Shown here: piece by piece, positions 24,884 through 38,215 of the stretch
Layout: each line of letters begins with the position of its first letter
Position numbering within the stretch: position 1 is the stretch's first letter
NCBI GenBank assembly: GCA_017859745.1
Contig: JAFMML010000018.1
Location: 1 to 51,847 of the forward strand
Reading direction: 5' to 3'
DNA: 51,847 nucleotides
Origin: Planctomycetota bacterium
Lineage (GTDB): Bacteria > Planctomycetota > Phycisphaerae > Phycisphaerales > SM1A02
Program-made: the position numbers and the translations under genes
The notes under the pieces: model-generated
The model's database searches: none
The model's input: the letters and a program-made list of their open reading frames with translations, nothing else
Told to the model about the DNA's origin: nothing

Positions 24884-25346
24884 GGGAGGCGTCCTCGGCC
24901 TTGAGTCGTTCGAAGAGCTCCGCGGCATCTCCGGCTCCGGCGAGGCGGCCCACCGCGCCCTTGCCGGCCACGATCCGGGCGAGTCTGGCGAGCATCCGCA
25001 CATGCTGCCAGGGACTGTCGGGGTTCCCGAAGATCGCAAGGACCAGATGCACGGCGCTGCCGTCGGGGCCGAAGGCGATGCCGGAAGGGGCCACGACCGC
25101 CGCCACGAGGGGTTCTGGAATGCCAGGGAGGACCGCATGGGGCAGGGCGATGCCGATGTCGGCGATCTGTTCGAGCACCGTCGAGCACTGCGATTCTCGT
25201 TCGGCGAGACCCTCGGAGACCGCTTCCGCCGCCACGTCGCTGATCGAGGCGACCCGCTCGCCCAGCGTGGCGAACAGCGCCTTCCGATCGATCGACTCGG
25301 TGAGGACGATCGCCAGTTCCGGACGGAGATAGGAGGAGATCAGCAT
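24876..25346 (-). CDS. PTS IIA (PtsN-type) regulatory protein
   Basis: 156 residues, EIIA fructose/nitrogen class. The phosphorylatable His is in GIALPHAVLPG near residue 68. The strand IAFGPDGSAVHLVLAIFG follows near 93, and WQHVRMLARLARI near 113, the usual helix after it. It is the first gene of the seven-gene minus-strand operon and is diverged from the other IIA (9948). In proteobacteria PtsN controls potassium transport according to its phosphorylation; position in front of antiporter genes suggests a similar role here. No EIIB/EIIC is near. Confidence 0.85.
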   Translation of the reverse strand: MLISSYLRPELAIVLTESIDRKALFATLGERVASISDVAAEAVSEGLAERESQCSTVLEQIADIGIALPHAVLPGIPEPLVAAVVAPSGIAFGPDGSAVHLVLAIFGNPDSPWQHVRMLARLARIVAGKGAVGRLAGAGDAAELFERLKAEDASHG

Positions 25347-25402
25347 GTCGCCGCGGAGGGTACGCCGCCGAGCGGGTGCGGGTGAGGCCGATCGGGGGGC
25401 AG

Positions 25403-25421
25403 ATCATTTATCAATTTATTA
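25403..25421. promoter_or_regulatory. AT-rich island ATCATTTATCAATTTATTA
   Basis: Only two of 19 bases are G or C. Read on the minus strand it offers TAAATG-like -10 words and would give a leader of about 50 bases for the PTS IIA operon. For the plus strand it lies about 100 bases before the -35, where an activator or UP-like site could act. Confidence 0.45.
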
Positions 25422-25523
25422 CTCGGACAGGTCGACGGGGCCGAGTTTCGGACCCGATCGGGGCAACTCGCCGATGACCCCTCGCTTGGCGGGAGCACGG
25501 GTCTCGGGCACGTTTTCCGTGTC

Positions 25524-25553
25524 TTGACCGCCCCTTATGGCGTGCCTTAGCAT
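25524..25553 (+). promoter_or_regulatory. Sigma70-like promoter of the act-cox operon
   Basis: TTGACC (25524-25529), an 18-base spacer, then TAGCAT (25548-25553). This is the only place in the window where I see both hexamers at good spacing. Transcription would start near 25560, leaving a leader of about 125 bases before actA. Confidence 0.6.
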
Positions 25554-25568
25554 CGATAGGTCCAGTTC

Positions 25569-25582
25569 GTGAAAAGTTTCAC
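25569..25582. promoter_or_regulatory. Inverted repeat GTGAAAAGTTTCAC, operator-like
   Basis: Perfect 6-bp arms (GTGAAA/TTTCAC) around AG, about 10-23 bases downstream of the predicted start site of the act-cox operon. This is a typical position for a repressor; the regulator is unknown. As RNA the loop would be too short for a stable hairpin, so a DNA site is more likely. Confidence 0.5.
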
Positions 25583-25684
25583 AGAGTCCATCTGGTTCCG
25601 CCGTTGCCCTCGAAAGGCGACGGGCGGCTCGCTCCACCGACCGCCGTGCCCCCACGGCGGTCTCGTTGCCTCACCGCTCTCATC

Positions 25685-26325
25685 ATGAGTCGATTCCTCT
25701 TCCCGAAGTGGTCGAATCTGCTGCTGCCCGGCTTGATCGCGGCGGGAGCGGTCATGCCGCTCTACGCCGTGTTCTTCGTCGCATACGGGTTCAGCCCGAA
25801 GACGCTCGACGCGGGCTACCAGCCGGTGCAACCAGTGCCGTTCAGCCATGCCCTTCACGCCGGGCAGCTCGGCATGGATTGTCGGTACTGCCACAACACC
25901 GTCGAGGACGCTTCGCACGCGGCGGTCCCGCCGACGCAGACCTGCATGAACTGCCACACGCAGATTCGGCCGGAGAGTCCCAAGCTCGTCGAGGTGCAGG
26001 AGAGCTACCGAACCGGCAAGCCGATCGAGTGGATCCGCATCCACAAGCTCGGCGACTACTCCTACTTCAACCACGCGGCGCATGTGAACCGCGGCGTCGG
26101 TTGCGTCAGCTGTCACGGCCGCATCGACCAGATGGAGGTCGTCTACCAGTCGCAGCCGCTCTCCATGGGCTGGTGCCTCGACTGCCACCGCAATCCCGAG
26201 CCGCACCTTCGCCCGGTGTCCGAGGTCACGAACATGGCCTATCAGCCGGAGTTCGAGCTGACCGACACCGAGCGCGAGGGCCTGCTGGCCAAGTACGACA
26301 TCCATCCCTCGGAGAACTGCTCGAC

Positions 26326-26338
<13 letters not shown>
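25685..26338 (+). CDS. actA: Alternative complex III subunit ActA, pentaheme cytochrome c
   Basis: 217 residues. One N-terminal membrane anchor (LLLPGLIAAGAVMPLYAVFFVA) is followed by five CxxCH heme c sites: CRYCH near 65, CMNCH near 87, CVSCH near 140, CLDCH near 165 and CSTCH near 213. Several extra His residues (PFSHALHAG; YFNHAAHV) can serve as distal ligands. ActA passes electrons from the complex toward the oxidase on the periplasmic side. The ATG at 25685 is chosen because the anchor follows directly. The gene overlaps actB by 13 bases. Confidence 0.95.
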
Positions 26339-31168
<4,830 letters not shown>

Positions 31169-31172
<4 letters not shown>

Positions 31173-31801
31173 CCACTCTCGTCACCACGCCGAGCGAGCG
31201 CACCGGTCCCGCCGGCGCCCCGCCCCGCCGCCTGTACGGGGTGATCGCGGAGTTCGAGACCCCAGGGGCCCTCATGAAGGCCGCCGAAGAGGTCCGCAAG
31301 GCCGGCTATCGCTGGTGGGACTGCTGCACGCCGTTTCCGGTGCACGGTCTCGACAAGGCGATGGGCATCCGCAACACCATCCTGCCCATCCCGGTGTTCT
31401 TCGCAGGACTCACCGGAACCACCATCGCCTTCCTGCTGCAGTCCTTCACCAACAGCTGGGACTTCTCGATCTGGGCCCTGGTGTGGGTCACGGGGTATCC
31501 GTTCCTCATCAGCGGCAAGCCGCTGATGTCGCTGCCGGCGTTCATTCCGGTCATGTTCGAACTGACCATCCTGCTCGCGGCGACCTCCTGCTTCGGACTG
31601 ATGTTCCTGTTCAACGGACTGCCCCGGCACTCCCATCCGCTGCTTGCCAACGATCGCTTCCGACGCGTCACCAACGACCGATTCTTCGTGGTCATCGAGG
31701 CGCGCGACCCCCGCTACCGCGCCGGCGTCACCGAGGAGTTCCTGAAGGGGCTCGGGCCGTGCGCGGTCGAGGCCGTCGAGGAGGAACCATGCCCCGCGTG
31801 A
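31169..31801 (+). CDS. actD: Alternative complex III subunit ActD (DUF3341)
   Basis: 210 residues, DUF3341. The cytoplasmic part begins [20 protein letters not shown] and continues [20 protein letters not shown]. Two membrane helices follow ([39 protein letters not shown]), then [11 protein letters not shown] and a soluble end. ActD is a peripheral-to-membrane subunit of complex III whose precise role is not settled. The start overlaps actC (ATGA); the stop overlaps actE by 13 bases. Confidence 0.94.
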
Positions 31802-32451
31802 TCATCTACTCGAGCTTCGTGCTGCTGCTGCTGCTGGCGGTGCCCCCGGCGATCGTCGCCAAGATCCGCTCGACCCCGAGCGAGGGACGCCCCATCCACA
31901 TCGTGCAGGACATGGACTACCAGTCGAAGTTCAAGACGCAGACTCCGAACCCGCTCTTCGCGGACGACCGGGCGATGCGGCAGCCGGTGCCCGGGGCGGT
32001 GGCGCGTGGCGAGGTCTTCGACGACCCGCACTTCCACGAGGGCACCCTCGACGACGGCTCCTGGGCCTCGGAGTTCCCTGCTCGCATCGACGTGGATCTC
32101 GAGTTCGTCGAGCGCGGCAAGCAGCGGTTCGGCATCTACTGCGCGGTCTGCCACGGCGATGCGGGCTACGGCGACGGCATCGTCAACGAACGGGCCATGA
32201 CCCTCATGGCGAACGCCGACGGCCCGTTGCAGGGCACCGCGTGGGTGCAGCCCAAGAGCGTGCACGCTCCCGAGGTCGCGGCCCAGCCGGTGGGCCAGAT
32301 CTTCCACTCGATCTCCAAGGGCATTCGCAACATGGCCGGCTACGAGGCGCAGATCGCCACCGAGGACCGGTGGGCGATCGTCGCCTACGTGCGGGCCCTC
32401 CAGCTGAGCCAGAACGCGCCCGCCGGACTGCGGGCGGAGGCGACCCGATGA
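31789..32451 (+). CDS. actE: Alternative complex III subunit ActE, monoheme cytochrome c
   Basis: 220 residues. An N-terminal anchor or signal ([20 protein letters not shown]) precedes a class I cytochrome c domain with one CAVCH site near residue 118 and a distal Met in GIRNMAGY near 185. A conserved segment PVPGAVARGEVFDDPHF lies before the heme site. It is the electron exit of the complex. ATG 31789 follows GAGGAA. The stop overlaps actF (ATGA). Confidence 0.94.
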   Translation: MPRVIIYSSFVLLLLLAVPPAIVAKIRSTPSEGRPIHIVQDMDYQSKFKTQTPNPLFADDRAMRQPVPGAVARGEVFDDPHFHEGTLDDGSWASEFPARIDVDLEFVERGKQRFGIYCAVCHGDAGYGDGIVNERAMTLMANADGPLQGTAWVQPKSVHAPEVAAQPVGQIFHSISKGIRNMAGYEAQIATEDRWAIVAYVRALQLSQNAPAGLRAEATR

Positions 32452-33770
32452 GTCACGCTCCCGCCGCCGAGAACTCGATGGATTCCCTGCTCGGCACCGA
32501 GAACACCCGACTCGGGGCCGCCGGCCTTTCGGCGCGTCGGGCCGCGCTGGTGCTCGGCGTGATCGGCATCGGCCTGTCGGTGCTCGCGGCGCCGATGTTC
32601 GGAGGCGATCAGGGGATCCTGCTGGCGAAGAGCTGGCTGCAGGTGTTCCTCGTCGTCCTCTCGATCTCGCTCGGGGCCCTCTTCTTCGTGATCATCCAGC
32701 ACCTGACCCACGCCGCGTGGAGCGTGACGGTGCGGCGCCCCGCCGAACTGATCGCGTCGAACCTGACGTGGATCTGGGTGCTGTTCCTCCCGTTCGCGGT
32801 GATGGCCGCGACCGGCAAGCTCTACCTGATCTTCCCTTGGGCGGATCTGGAGCACCTTCGCGAGCACAACCCGGGCGAGTACGACCTGGTCGTCAAGAAG
32901 GCTGCGTATCTGAACCAGCCGTTCTTCTGGATCCGGGCGGTCGTCTACTTCGGGGTGTGGGCGATGTTGGCACGGTTCTTCCTGAAGGGTTCGCTCGAGG
33001 TCGGCGAAAGCGGCAGCGAGGCGGCCGAGGCCAGACTCTCCAAGTGGGCCGGCCCCGCCGCGATCCTCTTCGGTCTGACCACGAGCTTCGCGGCGTTCGA
33101 CTGGATCATGAGCCTCTCGCCGGGCTGGTTCAGCACGATGTTCGGCGTCTACTTCTTCGCCGCCTGCGCCACCACCGGCTTCAGTGCCATCATCATCTGC
33201 TGCGTGCTGCTGCAGCGGAGCGGTCGCCTGAAGGGCCTGGTCACCGCCGAGCACTACCAGGATCTCGGCAAGCTGCTCTTCGGGTTCGGCATCGTCTTCT
33301 GGGCGTACATCGCGTTCAGCCAGTACATGCTGATCTGGTACGCCAACATTCCCGAGGAGACCGGCTGGTATCTCGCCCGACAACTGGGCAACTGGCCGAT
33401 CCTCAGCTTCGCGCTGCTGTTCGGCCACTTCATCATCCCGTTCGTCGGGCTCATCTCGAAGTGGCCCAAGCGGATGCCGAAGCTGCTGGTGTTCGGCGCG
33501 GTGTGGATGATCGCCTTCGCGTGGCTGGACTTCTTCTGGCTGGTCATGCCGGTCATCCCGCACGACCTCGCCTACGCCACCGACTACATGTCGGTCGTCG
33601 AGGCGTATCGCGACACGCCTACCGGCCTCCTCAATCCCATCCATCTGACCATGACCGTCGGACTCGGCGGCATCTTCCTGTGGGCCACCCTGAACCGCCT
33701 CGAGCGCTATCCGCTCGTCTGCCGTCGGGATCCGTGGCTTCGCAACGCCGTCGCCTTCGAGAACCAATGA
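32448..33770 (+). CDS. actF: Alternative complex III subunit ActF, NrfD-like membrane protein
   Basis: 440 residues with about ten membrane helices, diverged from ActC. Landmarks are HLTHAAWSVTVRRPAE near 85, IFPWADLEHLREHNPGE near 128, FDWIMSLSPGWFSTMFGVYF near 220, FSQYMLIWYANIPEETGWY near 288 and MPVIPHDLAYATDYM near 367. It is the second quinone-type membrane subunit of alternative complex III. The start at 32448 overlaps actE. Confidence 0.93.
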   Translation: MSHAPAAENSMDSLLGTENTRLGAAGLSARRAALVLGVIGIGLSVLAAPMFGGDQGILLAKSWLQVFLVVLSISLGALFFVIIQHLTHAAWSVTVRRPAELIASNLTWIWVLFLPFAVMAATGKLYLIFPWADLEHLREHNPGEYDLVVKKAAYLNQPFFWIRAVVYFGVWAMLARFFLKGSLEVGESGSEAAEARLSKWAGPAAILFGLTTSFAAFDWIMSLSPGWFSTMFGVYFFAACATTGFSAIIICCVLLQRSGRLKGLVTAEHYQDLGKLLFGFGIVFWAYIAFSQYMLIWYANIPEETGWYLARQLGNWPILSFALLFGHFIIPFVGLISKWPKRMPKLLVFGAVWMIAFAWLDFFWLVMPVIPHDLAYATDYMSVVEAYRDTPTGLLNPIHLTMTVGLGGIFLWATLNRLERYPLVCRRDPWLRNAVAFENQ

Positions 33771-33798
33771 GCCGCCCGTCGTTCACGAGCCGGACCCC

Positions 33799-34128
33799 AT
33801 GAGCACCACCGCAGAATCAGTCGATGCCGAAGTCCTGCTGGACGATCCCGAACCCGGATCGTCCTGGTTCATCACCATCGCCAGCATCGTCGTGCTGGTG
33901 GTGCTGTTGGTGGCGCTGGCAGCGCTCTTCTTCAACTTCTCCAATGCCGAGTTCGACCGGAAGGTGGTGGATCAGCCCGCCAAGCGCCTGATGGAACTCC
34001 GCAACGAGCAGAACCTGATGCTGGCCGAAAGCGGCGAGTACACCGATCCCGACACCGGCGTCGCCAAGAGACGGATCCCGATCCAGGCGGCCATGGAGCA
34101 GATCGCCGCCCAGCACGGAGGCGGCTGA
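33799..34128 (+). CDS. Small single-helix membrane protein of the complex III locus
   Basis: 109 residues. An acidic N-terminus, one membrane helix (WFITIASIVVLVVLLVALAAL at about 23-43), a coiled linker and a C-terminal module ending RIPIQAAMEQIAAQHGG. The R-I-P-I-x-x-A-M element recurs in small proteins next to alternative complex III and cox genes. Position between actF and the Sco gene suggests an accessory or assembly subunit; no function is known to me. The gap to the Sco gene (291 bases) contains the stem at 34147-34171. Confidence 0.8.
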   Translation: MSTTAESVDAEVLLDDPEPGSSWFITIASIVVLVVLLVALAALFFNFSNAEFDRKVVDQPAKRLMELRNEQNLMLAESGEYTDPDTGVAKRRIPIQAAMEQIAAQHGGG

Positions 34129-34137
34129 CCCGGGGGC

Positions 34138-34171
34138 ATTGGCCAATCACCAACCCCTCCGGTTGGGGTGA
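34138..34171. terminator. Palindrome plus GC stem downstream of the complex III genes
   Basis: ATTGGCCAAT (34138-34147) is a perfect palindrome. It runs into TCACCAACC (34147-34155), which pairs with GGTTGG plus TGA (34161-34171, two-base bulge) across a CCTCC loop. No T-run follows, so it may be a processing or attenuation site as well as a weak terminator. Confidence 0.35.
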
Positions 34172-34419
34172 CCTCGGCCATCCGGACCCCGCGACCGAGA
34201 AGCAGACCAAGTTTGAGACTCAGACCCGCTCTCTCGACGACTCAGGACCTATCTTTCAGGAAGAACTGAAACCGGCATCGGCCTCGTCCCGACTTCGTGA
34301 TTCCAGGAACGAACCTCGGCCGCCGCCGCGACTCCGCTCCTTCGACCGTTCCACAGCATCGTCCGCGACCCCGCACCATCGTTCGATCAAGTCCCGTTCG
34401 CATCCTCCACCTTCCGACC

Positions 34420-35316
34420 ATGACCTCCCACCTGCCGACCTTCCGCCGGTTCGCACGACGGATCGCCGCCACCGCGATGGTGGCGACGTTCGCAGTGTCG
34501 ATGACGGCGCCGGCGATGGCGGAGGATTCGGGATCCGGGTTTCTCGCCGACGTGCCGGCCGAACTCGCCGGGGTCGACATCGTGGAGAAGCTCGACGAGC
34601 GCCTGCCGCTCGATGCGACCTTCACCGACGACGATGGCAGCACCATTCGCCTGGGCGACCTCTTCGACGGCGAGCGACCGGTGCTGCTGCAGCTGGGGTA
34701 CTTCCGTTGCCCGATGCTGTGCAACCTCGTGCTCAACGGCATGGTGAAGTCGCTGGAGGATCTCGACTGGACGGCGGGCGAGAAGTTCCGCGTCGTCGCC
34801 GCCTCGATCAACCCCGACGAACGGCACGAACTCGCGGCCGCCAAGAAGCAGGGCTACGTCGTCGAGTACGGACGCCCCGGCGTCTCCGACAAGTGGCACT
34901 TCCTGACCGGTCCCGAGGCGAGTTCGAAGGCGCTCGCGGACGCGGTCGGCTTCGGCTACCGCCCACAGGCCGACGGCGAGATCGCCCACGCCGCCGCGAT
35001 CTTCGTGATCACCCCCGACGGCAGGGTGTCGCGATACCTCTACGGGACGAAGTACGACCCCAGGAATCTGCGCCTCGCCCTGCTGGAGGCTTCCGAGGGC
35101 AGGATCGGATCGAGTTGGGACCGCTTCATCCTGTGGTGCCACGTGTACGACCCCGATGCGGGCGGCTACGTGGTCTTCGCGATGCGCCTGATGCAGATCG
35201 GAGGCGCCCTGACCCTGCTGCTCCTTGGCGGAGGCGTGGGCACGATGTGGTGGCGGGAGTGGCGAGCGCGTCGCGCCGAGGCGACCGTGGCGCCGGCCTC
35301 CGGGGAGACCGCCTGA
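34420..35316 (+). CDS. SCO1/SenC-family copper chaperone with C-terminal membrane anchor
   Basis: 298 residues. A signal peptide (ATAMVATFAVSMTAPAMA) is followed by a thioredoxin-like Sco domain with the copper ligands CPMLC near 97-101 and His in GEIAHAAA near 191. A C-terminal hydrophobic helix (ALTLLLLGGGVGTMW) lies near 267-280. Sco proteins load copper into the CuA site of oxidase subunit II, encoded 54 bases downstream. The ATG at 34420 gives the signal peptide at once; the longer frame from 34297 is rejected. It has a WCHVYDPDAGGYV element before the anchor, as in other Sco proteins of complex III loci. Confidence 0.9.
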   Translation: MTSHLPTFRRFARRIAATAMVATFAVSMTAPAMAEDSGSGFLADVPAELAGVDIVEKLDERLPLDATFTDDDGSTIRLGDLFDGERPVLLQLGYFRCPMLCNLVLNGMVKSLEDLDWTAGEKFRVVAASINPDERHELAAAKKQGYVVEYGRPGVSDKWHFLTGPEASSKALADAVGFGYRPQADGEIAHAAAIFVITPDGRVSRYLYGTKYDPRNLRLALLEASEGRIGSSWDRFILWCHVYDPDAGGYVVFAMRLMQIGGALTLLLLGGGVGTMWWREWRARRAEATVAPASGETA

Positions 35317-35370
35317 TCTGAACCGAATCGAGCGAGAGCACGCGGCACGAGCCGCAGACCGAGGACGACC

Positions 35371-36462
35371 ATGACCCTTCCGCCCGCCACCTTCAACGCC
35401 CTGCTCGCCACCAGCGACGGTGCCACGTTCTGGCTCCCCGAAGCCGCCTCGACCATCGCGGGCGAGACGGACTTCATGTTCGATCTGATCAACTGGATCT
35501 GCTACTTCTTCTTCGCGCTGGTGACGTTCCTGCTGGTCTGGTTCGCATGGCGCTATCGGCAGAAGTCCCATTCGCACGAGGGATTCAGTGCGGGACCGAC
35601 CCACCACACGCCGCTCGAGGTCACCTGGACGATCGTTCCCCTGATCATCGTCATCGTGATCTTCTTCATGGGCTTCAAGGGGTTCCTGAACTTCGCCACG
35701 CCGCCCCGCGACACCTACGACATCGACGTCGTCGCCGCCAAGTGGCTGTGGACGTTCAAGTACCCCAACGGCGCCAGCTCGGACGACCTGTACATCCCCT
35801 CGGAGCGCCCGGTGCGTCTGGTGATGCGGTCCGAGGACGTGCTGCACAGTCTGTTCATCCCGCAGTTCCGCATCAAGCGCGACGTGGTGCCCGGCCGCTA
35901 CAACCAGGTCTGGTTCCAGTCGGACGATCCGACCGGGGAGGACGAGCAGGCCGCCTACGACCTGTTCTGCACGGAGTACTGCGGCACCGGCCACTCCAAC
36001 ATGAACCGCAAGGTCTACGTCCTCGAGGAGACCGCGTTCGAGGAGTGGGTGACCGAGCAGGGGCAGTGGCTCGACGCCATTCCCGACGAGGAGCTCTACT
36101 TCAAGGCGGGACCGAAGCTGTTCGCCCGGTGCGCGAACTGCCACAGCCTCGACGGCGGCCCCAACACCGGGCCGACCTGGAAGGGCCTGTGGGATCGGTC
36201 TCGAGAAGGCAGCACCGTCTTCGACGACGGGACCACCCTCGCCGATCACGTCGGGCCCGGGAAGGAGTTCGCCACGCCGGAGGACTACCTCCGCAACTCC
36301 ATCCTCAACCCCGGCAACCATCTCGTGAAGCCCTACACCAACGCGATGCCGACCTTCAAGGGTCAGCTCAACGACCGGATGATCGATGCGATCATCGGGA
36401 TGATCAAGAACGTCGACGAGTTCAACGCCGACGGCAGCTGGAAGAACGCCCCCGCGGAGTGA
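35371..36462 (+). CDS. coxB: Cytochrome c oxidase subunit II with fused cytochrome c domain (caa3 type)
   Basis: 363 residues. Two membrane helices lie at about 36-60 and 88-108, then the CuA cupredoxin domain with His in VLHSLF near 165 and the [12 protein letters not shown] ligand set near 200. A C-terminal cytochrome c domain has CANCH near 254 and a distal Met in NAMPTFKG near 324. The fusion marks a caa3-type oxidase that takes electrons directly from complex III. GAGGA precedes the ATG. Confidence 0.95.
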   Translation: MTLPPATFNALLATSDGATFWLPEAASTIAGETDFMFDLINWICYFFFALVTFLLVWFAWRYRQKSHSHEGFSAGPTHHTPLEVTWTIVPLIIVIVIFFMGFKGFLNFATPPRDTYDIDVVAAKWLWTFKYPNGASSDDLYIPSERPVRLVMRSEDVLHSLFIPQFRIKRDVVPGRYNQVWFQSDDPTGEDEQAAYDLFCTEYCGTGHSNMNRKVYVLEETAFEEWVTEQGQWLDAIPDEELYFKAGPKLFARCANCHSLDGGPNTGPTWKGLWDRSREGSTVFDDGTTLADHVGPGKEFATPEDYLRNSILNPGNHLVKPYTNAMPTFKGQLNDRMIDAIIGMIKNVDEFNADGSWKNAPAE

Positions 36463-36508
36463 CCGCACCGAGAGACGGGCCCCGACGTCGCGGGCCCGGG
36501 AGACGACC

Positions 36509-38212
36509 ATGACGACCCTCGATCTCAGCAGACCCGGATTCGCCGACACCCCGGCGTCCGACGACTACCTGAAGCACGGCCGCGGCGTGCTTTCGTGGAT
36601 CCTCACCCTCGACCACAAGCGGATCGGGGTGATGTACCTGGTCTCGGTGCTGGTGAGCTTCTTCATCGGCGGCGTGTTCGCGCTGCTGATCCGGACCGAG
36701 CTCCTCACCCCCGGCGGCACCATCATGGATGCCGACCAGTACAACCAGGTGTTCACGCTGCACGGTGCGATCATGGTGTTCCTCGTGATCATCCCGAGCA
36801 TCCCGGCGGCCTTGGGCAACTTCGTGCTGCCGATCATGCTGGGCGCGAAGGACGTGGCGTTCCCCCGGCTCAACCTCTTCAGCTACTGGCTGTGGATGTT
36901 CGGTGCGGCGTTCGCCCTCATGTCGCTGGGCATGGGCGGCTTCGACACCGGCTGGACGTTCTACACCCCGTACTCGACGACGACCTCGACCGGCGGCGTG
37001 ATCCCGATCCTGACCGCGGTGTTCATCCTCGGGTTCAGCTCGATCTTCACCGGCATGAACTTCGTGGTGACGATCCACAAGCTCCGGCCGAAGGGAATGA
37101 CCTGGTTCCGGATGCCGCTGTTCCTCTGGGCGCTCTACGCGACGGCGCTGATCCAGGTCCTCGCGACGCCGGTCCTCGCGATCACCCTGCTGCTGCTGAT
37201 CGTCGAGCGGACCCTGGACATCGGGATCTTCAACCCGGCGATGGGCGGCGACCCGGTGCTCTACCAGCACTTCTTCTGGTTCTACAGCCACCCGGCGGTG
37301 TACATCATGATCCTGCCGGCGATGGGCATCATCAGCGAGATCATCTCCGTCCACTCGCACCGCCACATCTTCGGCTACCGCTTCATCGCCTTCAGTTCCG
37401 TGGCGATCGCGATCTTCAGCTTCCTGGTGTGGGGCCACCACATGTTCACCAGCGGCCAGAGCGCCCTGATGAACACGTTGTTCTCGGCGATCACCTTCAG
37501 CGTCGCGATCCCCTCGGCGATCAAGGTCTTCAACTGGCTGGCGACGCTCTACAAGGGCTCGATCAGCCTGAACACGCCCATGATGTACGGACTCGGGTTC
37601 ATCTTCCTGTTCACGATCGGCGGCCTCACCGGAATCCACCTCGGCACGCTGAACGTGGACATCCACCTGCACGACACCTACTTCGTGGTGGCCCACTTCC
37701 ACTACGTGATGATGGGAAGCGCCCTGATCGCCATGATCGGCGGGCTCCACCACTGGTGGCCGAAGATGACCGGTCGCATGTACTCCGAGAAGTGGGGACA
37801 GATCGGCTTCTGGCTGGTCTTCATCGGCTTCAACGTGACCTTCTTCACCCAGTTCATGCTGGGCAGCCAGGGCATGCCGCGGCGGTACTACGACTACCTG
37901 CCGGAGTTCCAGACCTACCACGTCATCTCGTCGATCGGCTCGTACATCATGGCGATCGGCTTCGGGGTGATCGCGGTGTACCTGCTGCACTCCTGCTATC
38001 GGGGACGCAAGGCGCCTGCGAACCCGTGGGGCGGCCGCAGCCTCGAATGGCAGTGCACCTCGCCGCCGCCCTACTACAACTTCAAGAAGACCCCCACCGT
38101 GGGCGACTGCTACGACTTCAGCGTGGTCCGCTGGGACGAGGCCGAACAGGGCTACGTCGTGGACCGGAGTCTCGATCCCTCGCTGCGGGAGAAGCCCGCC
38201 ACCGGAGCCTGA
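36509..38212 (+). CDS. coxA: Cytochrome c oxidase subunit I, A2 type
   Basis: 567 residues, 12 or more helices. Heme a His is in LHGAIMVF near 85. CuB and heme a3 ligands are in [11 protein letters not shown] near 260, GHHMFTSG near 309 and [10 protein letters not shown] near 394. The helix VI motif is YSHPAVY rather than GHPEVY: the D-channel Glu is absent and Tyr-Ser takes its place, which defines A2-type heme-copper oxidases, as in Rhodothermus and Thermus caa3. It reduces oxygen to water and pumps protons. Subunit III follows 3 bases after the stop. Confidence 0.96.
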   Translation: MTTLDLSRPGFADTPASDDYLKHGRGVLSWILTLDHKRIGVMYLVSVLVSFFIGGVFALLIRTELLTPGGTIMDADQYNQVFTLHGAIMVFLVIIPSIPAALGNFVLPIMLGAKDVAFPRLNLFSYWLWMFGAAFALMSLGMGGFDTGWTFYTPYSTTTSTGGVIPILTAVFILGFSSIFTGMNFVVTIHKLRPKGMTWFRMPLFLWALYATALIQVLATPVLAITLLLLIVERTLDIGIFNPAMGGDPVLYQHFFWFYSHPAVYIMILPAMGIISEIISVHSHRHIFGYRFIAFSSVAIAIFSFLVWGHHMFTSGQSALMNTLFSAITFSVAIPSAIKVFNWLATLYKGSISLNTPMMYGLGFIFLFTIGGLTGIHLGTLNVDIHLHDTYFVVAHFHYVMMGSALIAMIGGLHHWWPKMTGRMYSEKWGQIGFWLVFIGFNVTFFTQFMLGSQGMPRRYYDYLPEFQTYHVISSIGSYIMAIGFGVIAVYLLHSCYRGRKAPANPWGGRSLEWQCTSPPPYYNFKKTPTVGDCYDFSVVRWDEAEQGYVVDRSLDPSLREKPATGA

Positions 38213-38215
38213 TCC

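Larger units (their letters stand above)
25347..25684. other. 338-base divergent regulatory region between PTS IIA operon and act-cox operon
   Basis: No gene. It holds a 19-bp AT-rich island (25403-25421) that is exceptional in this GC-rich DNA, a plus-strand promoter (25524-25553) and a 14-bp inverted repeat (25569-25582). The remainder up to actA is a leader with no recognisable SD before the ATG. Confidence 0.6.
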
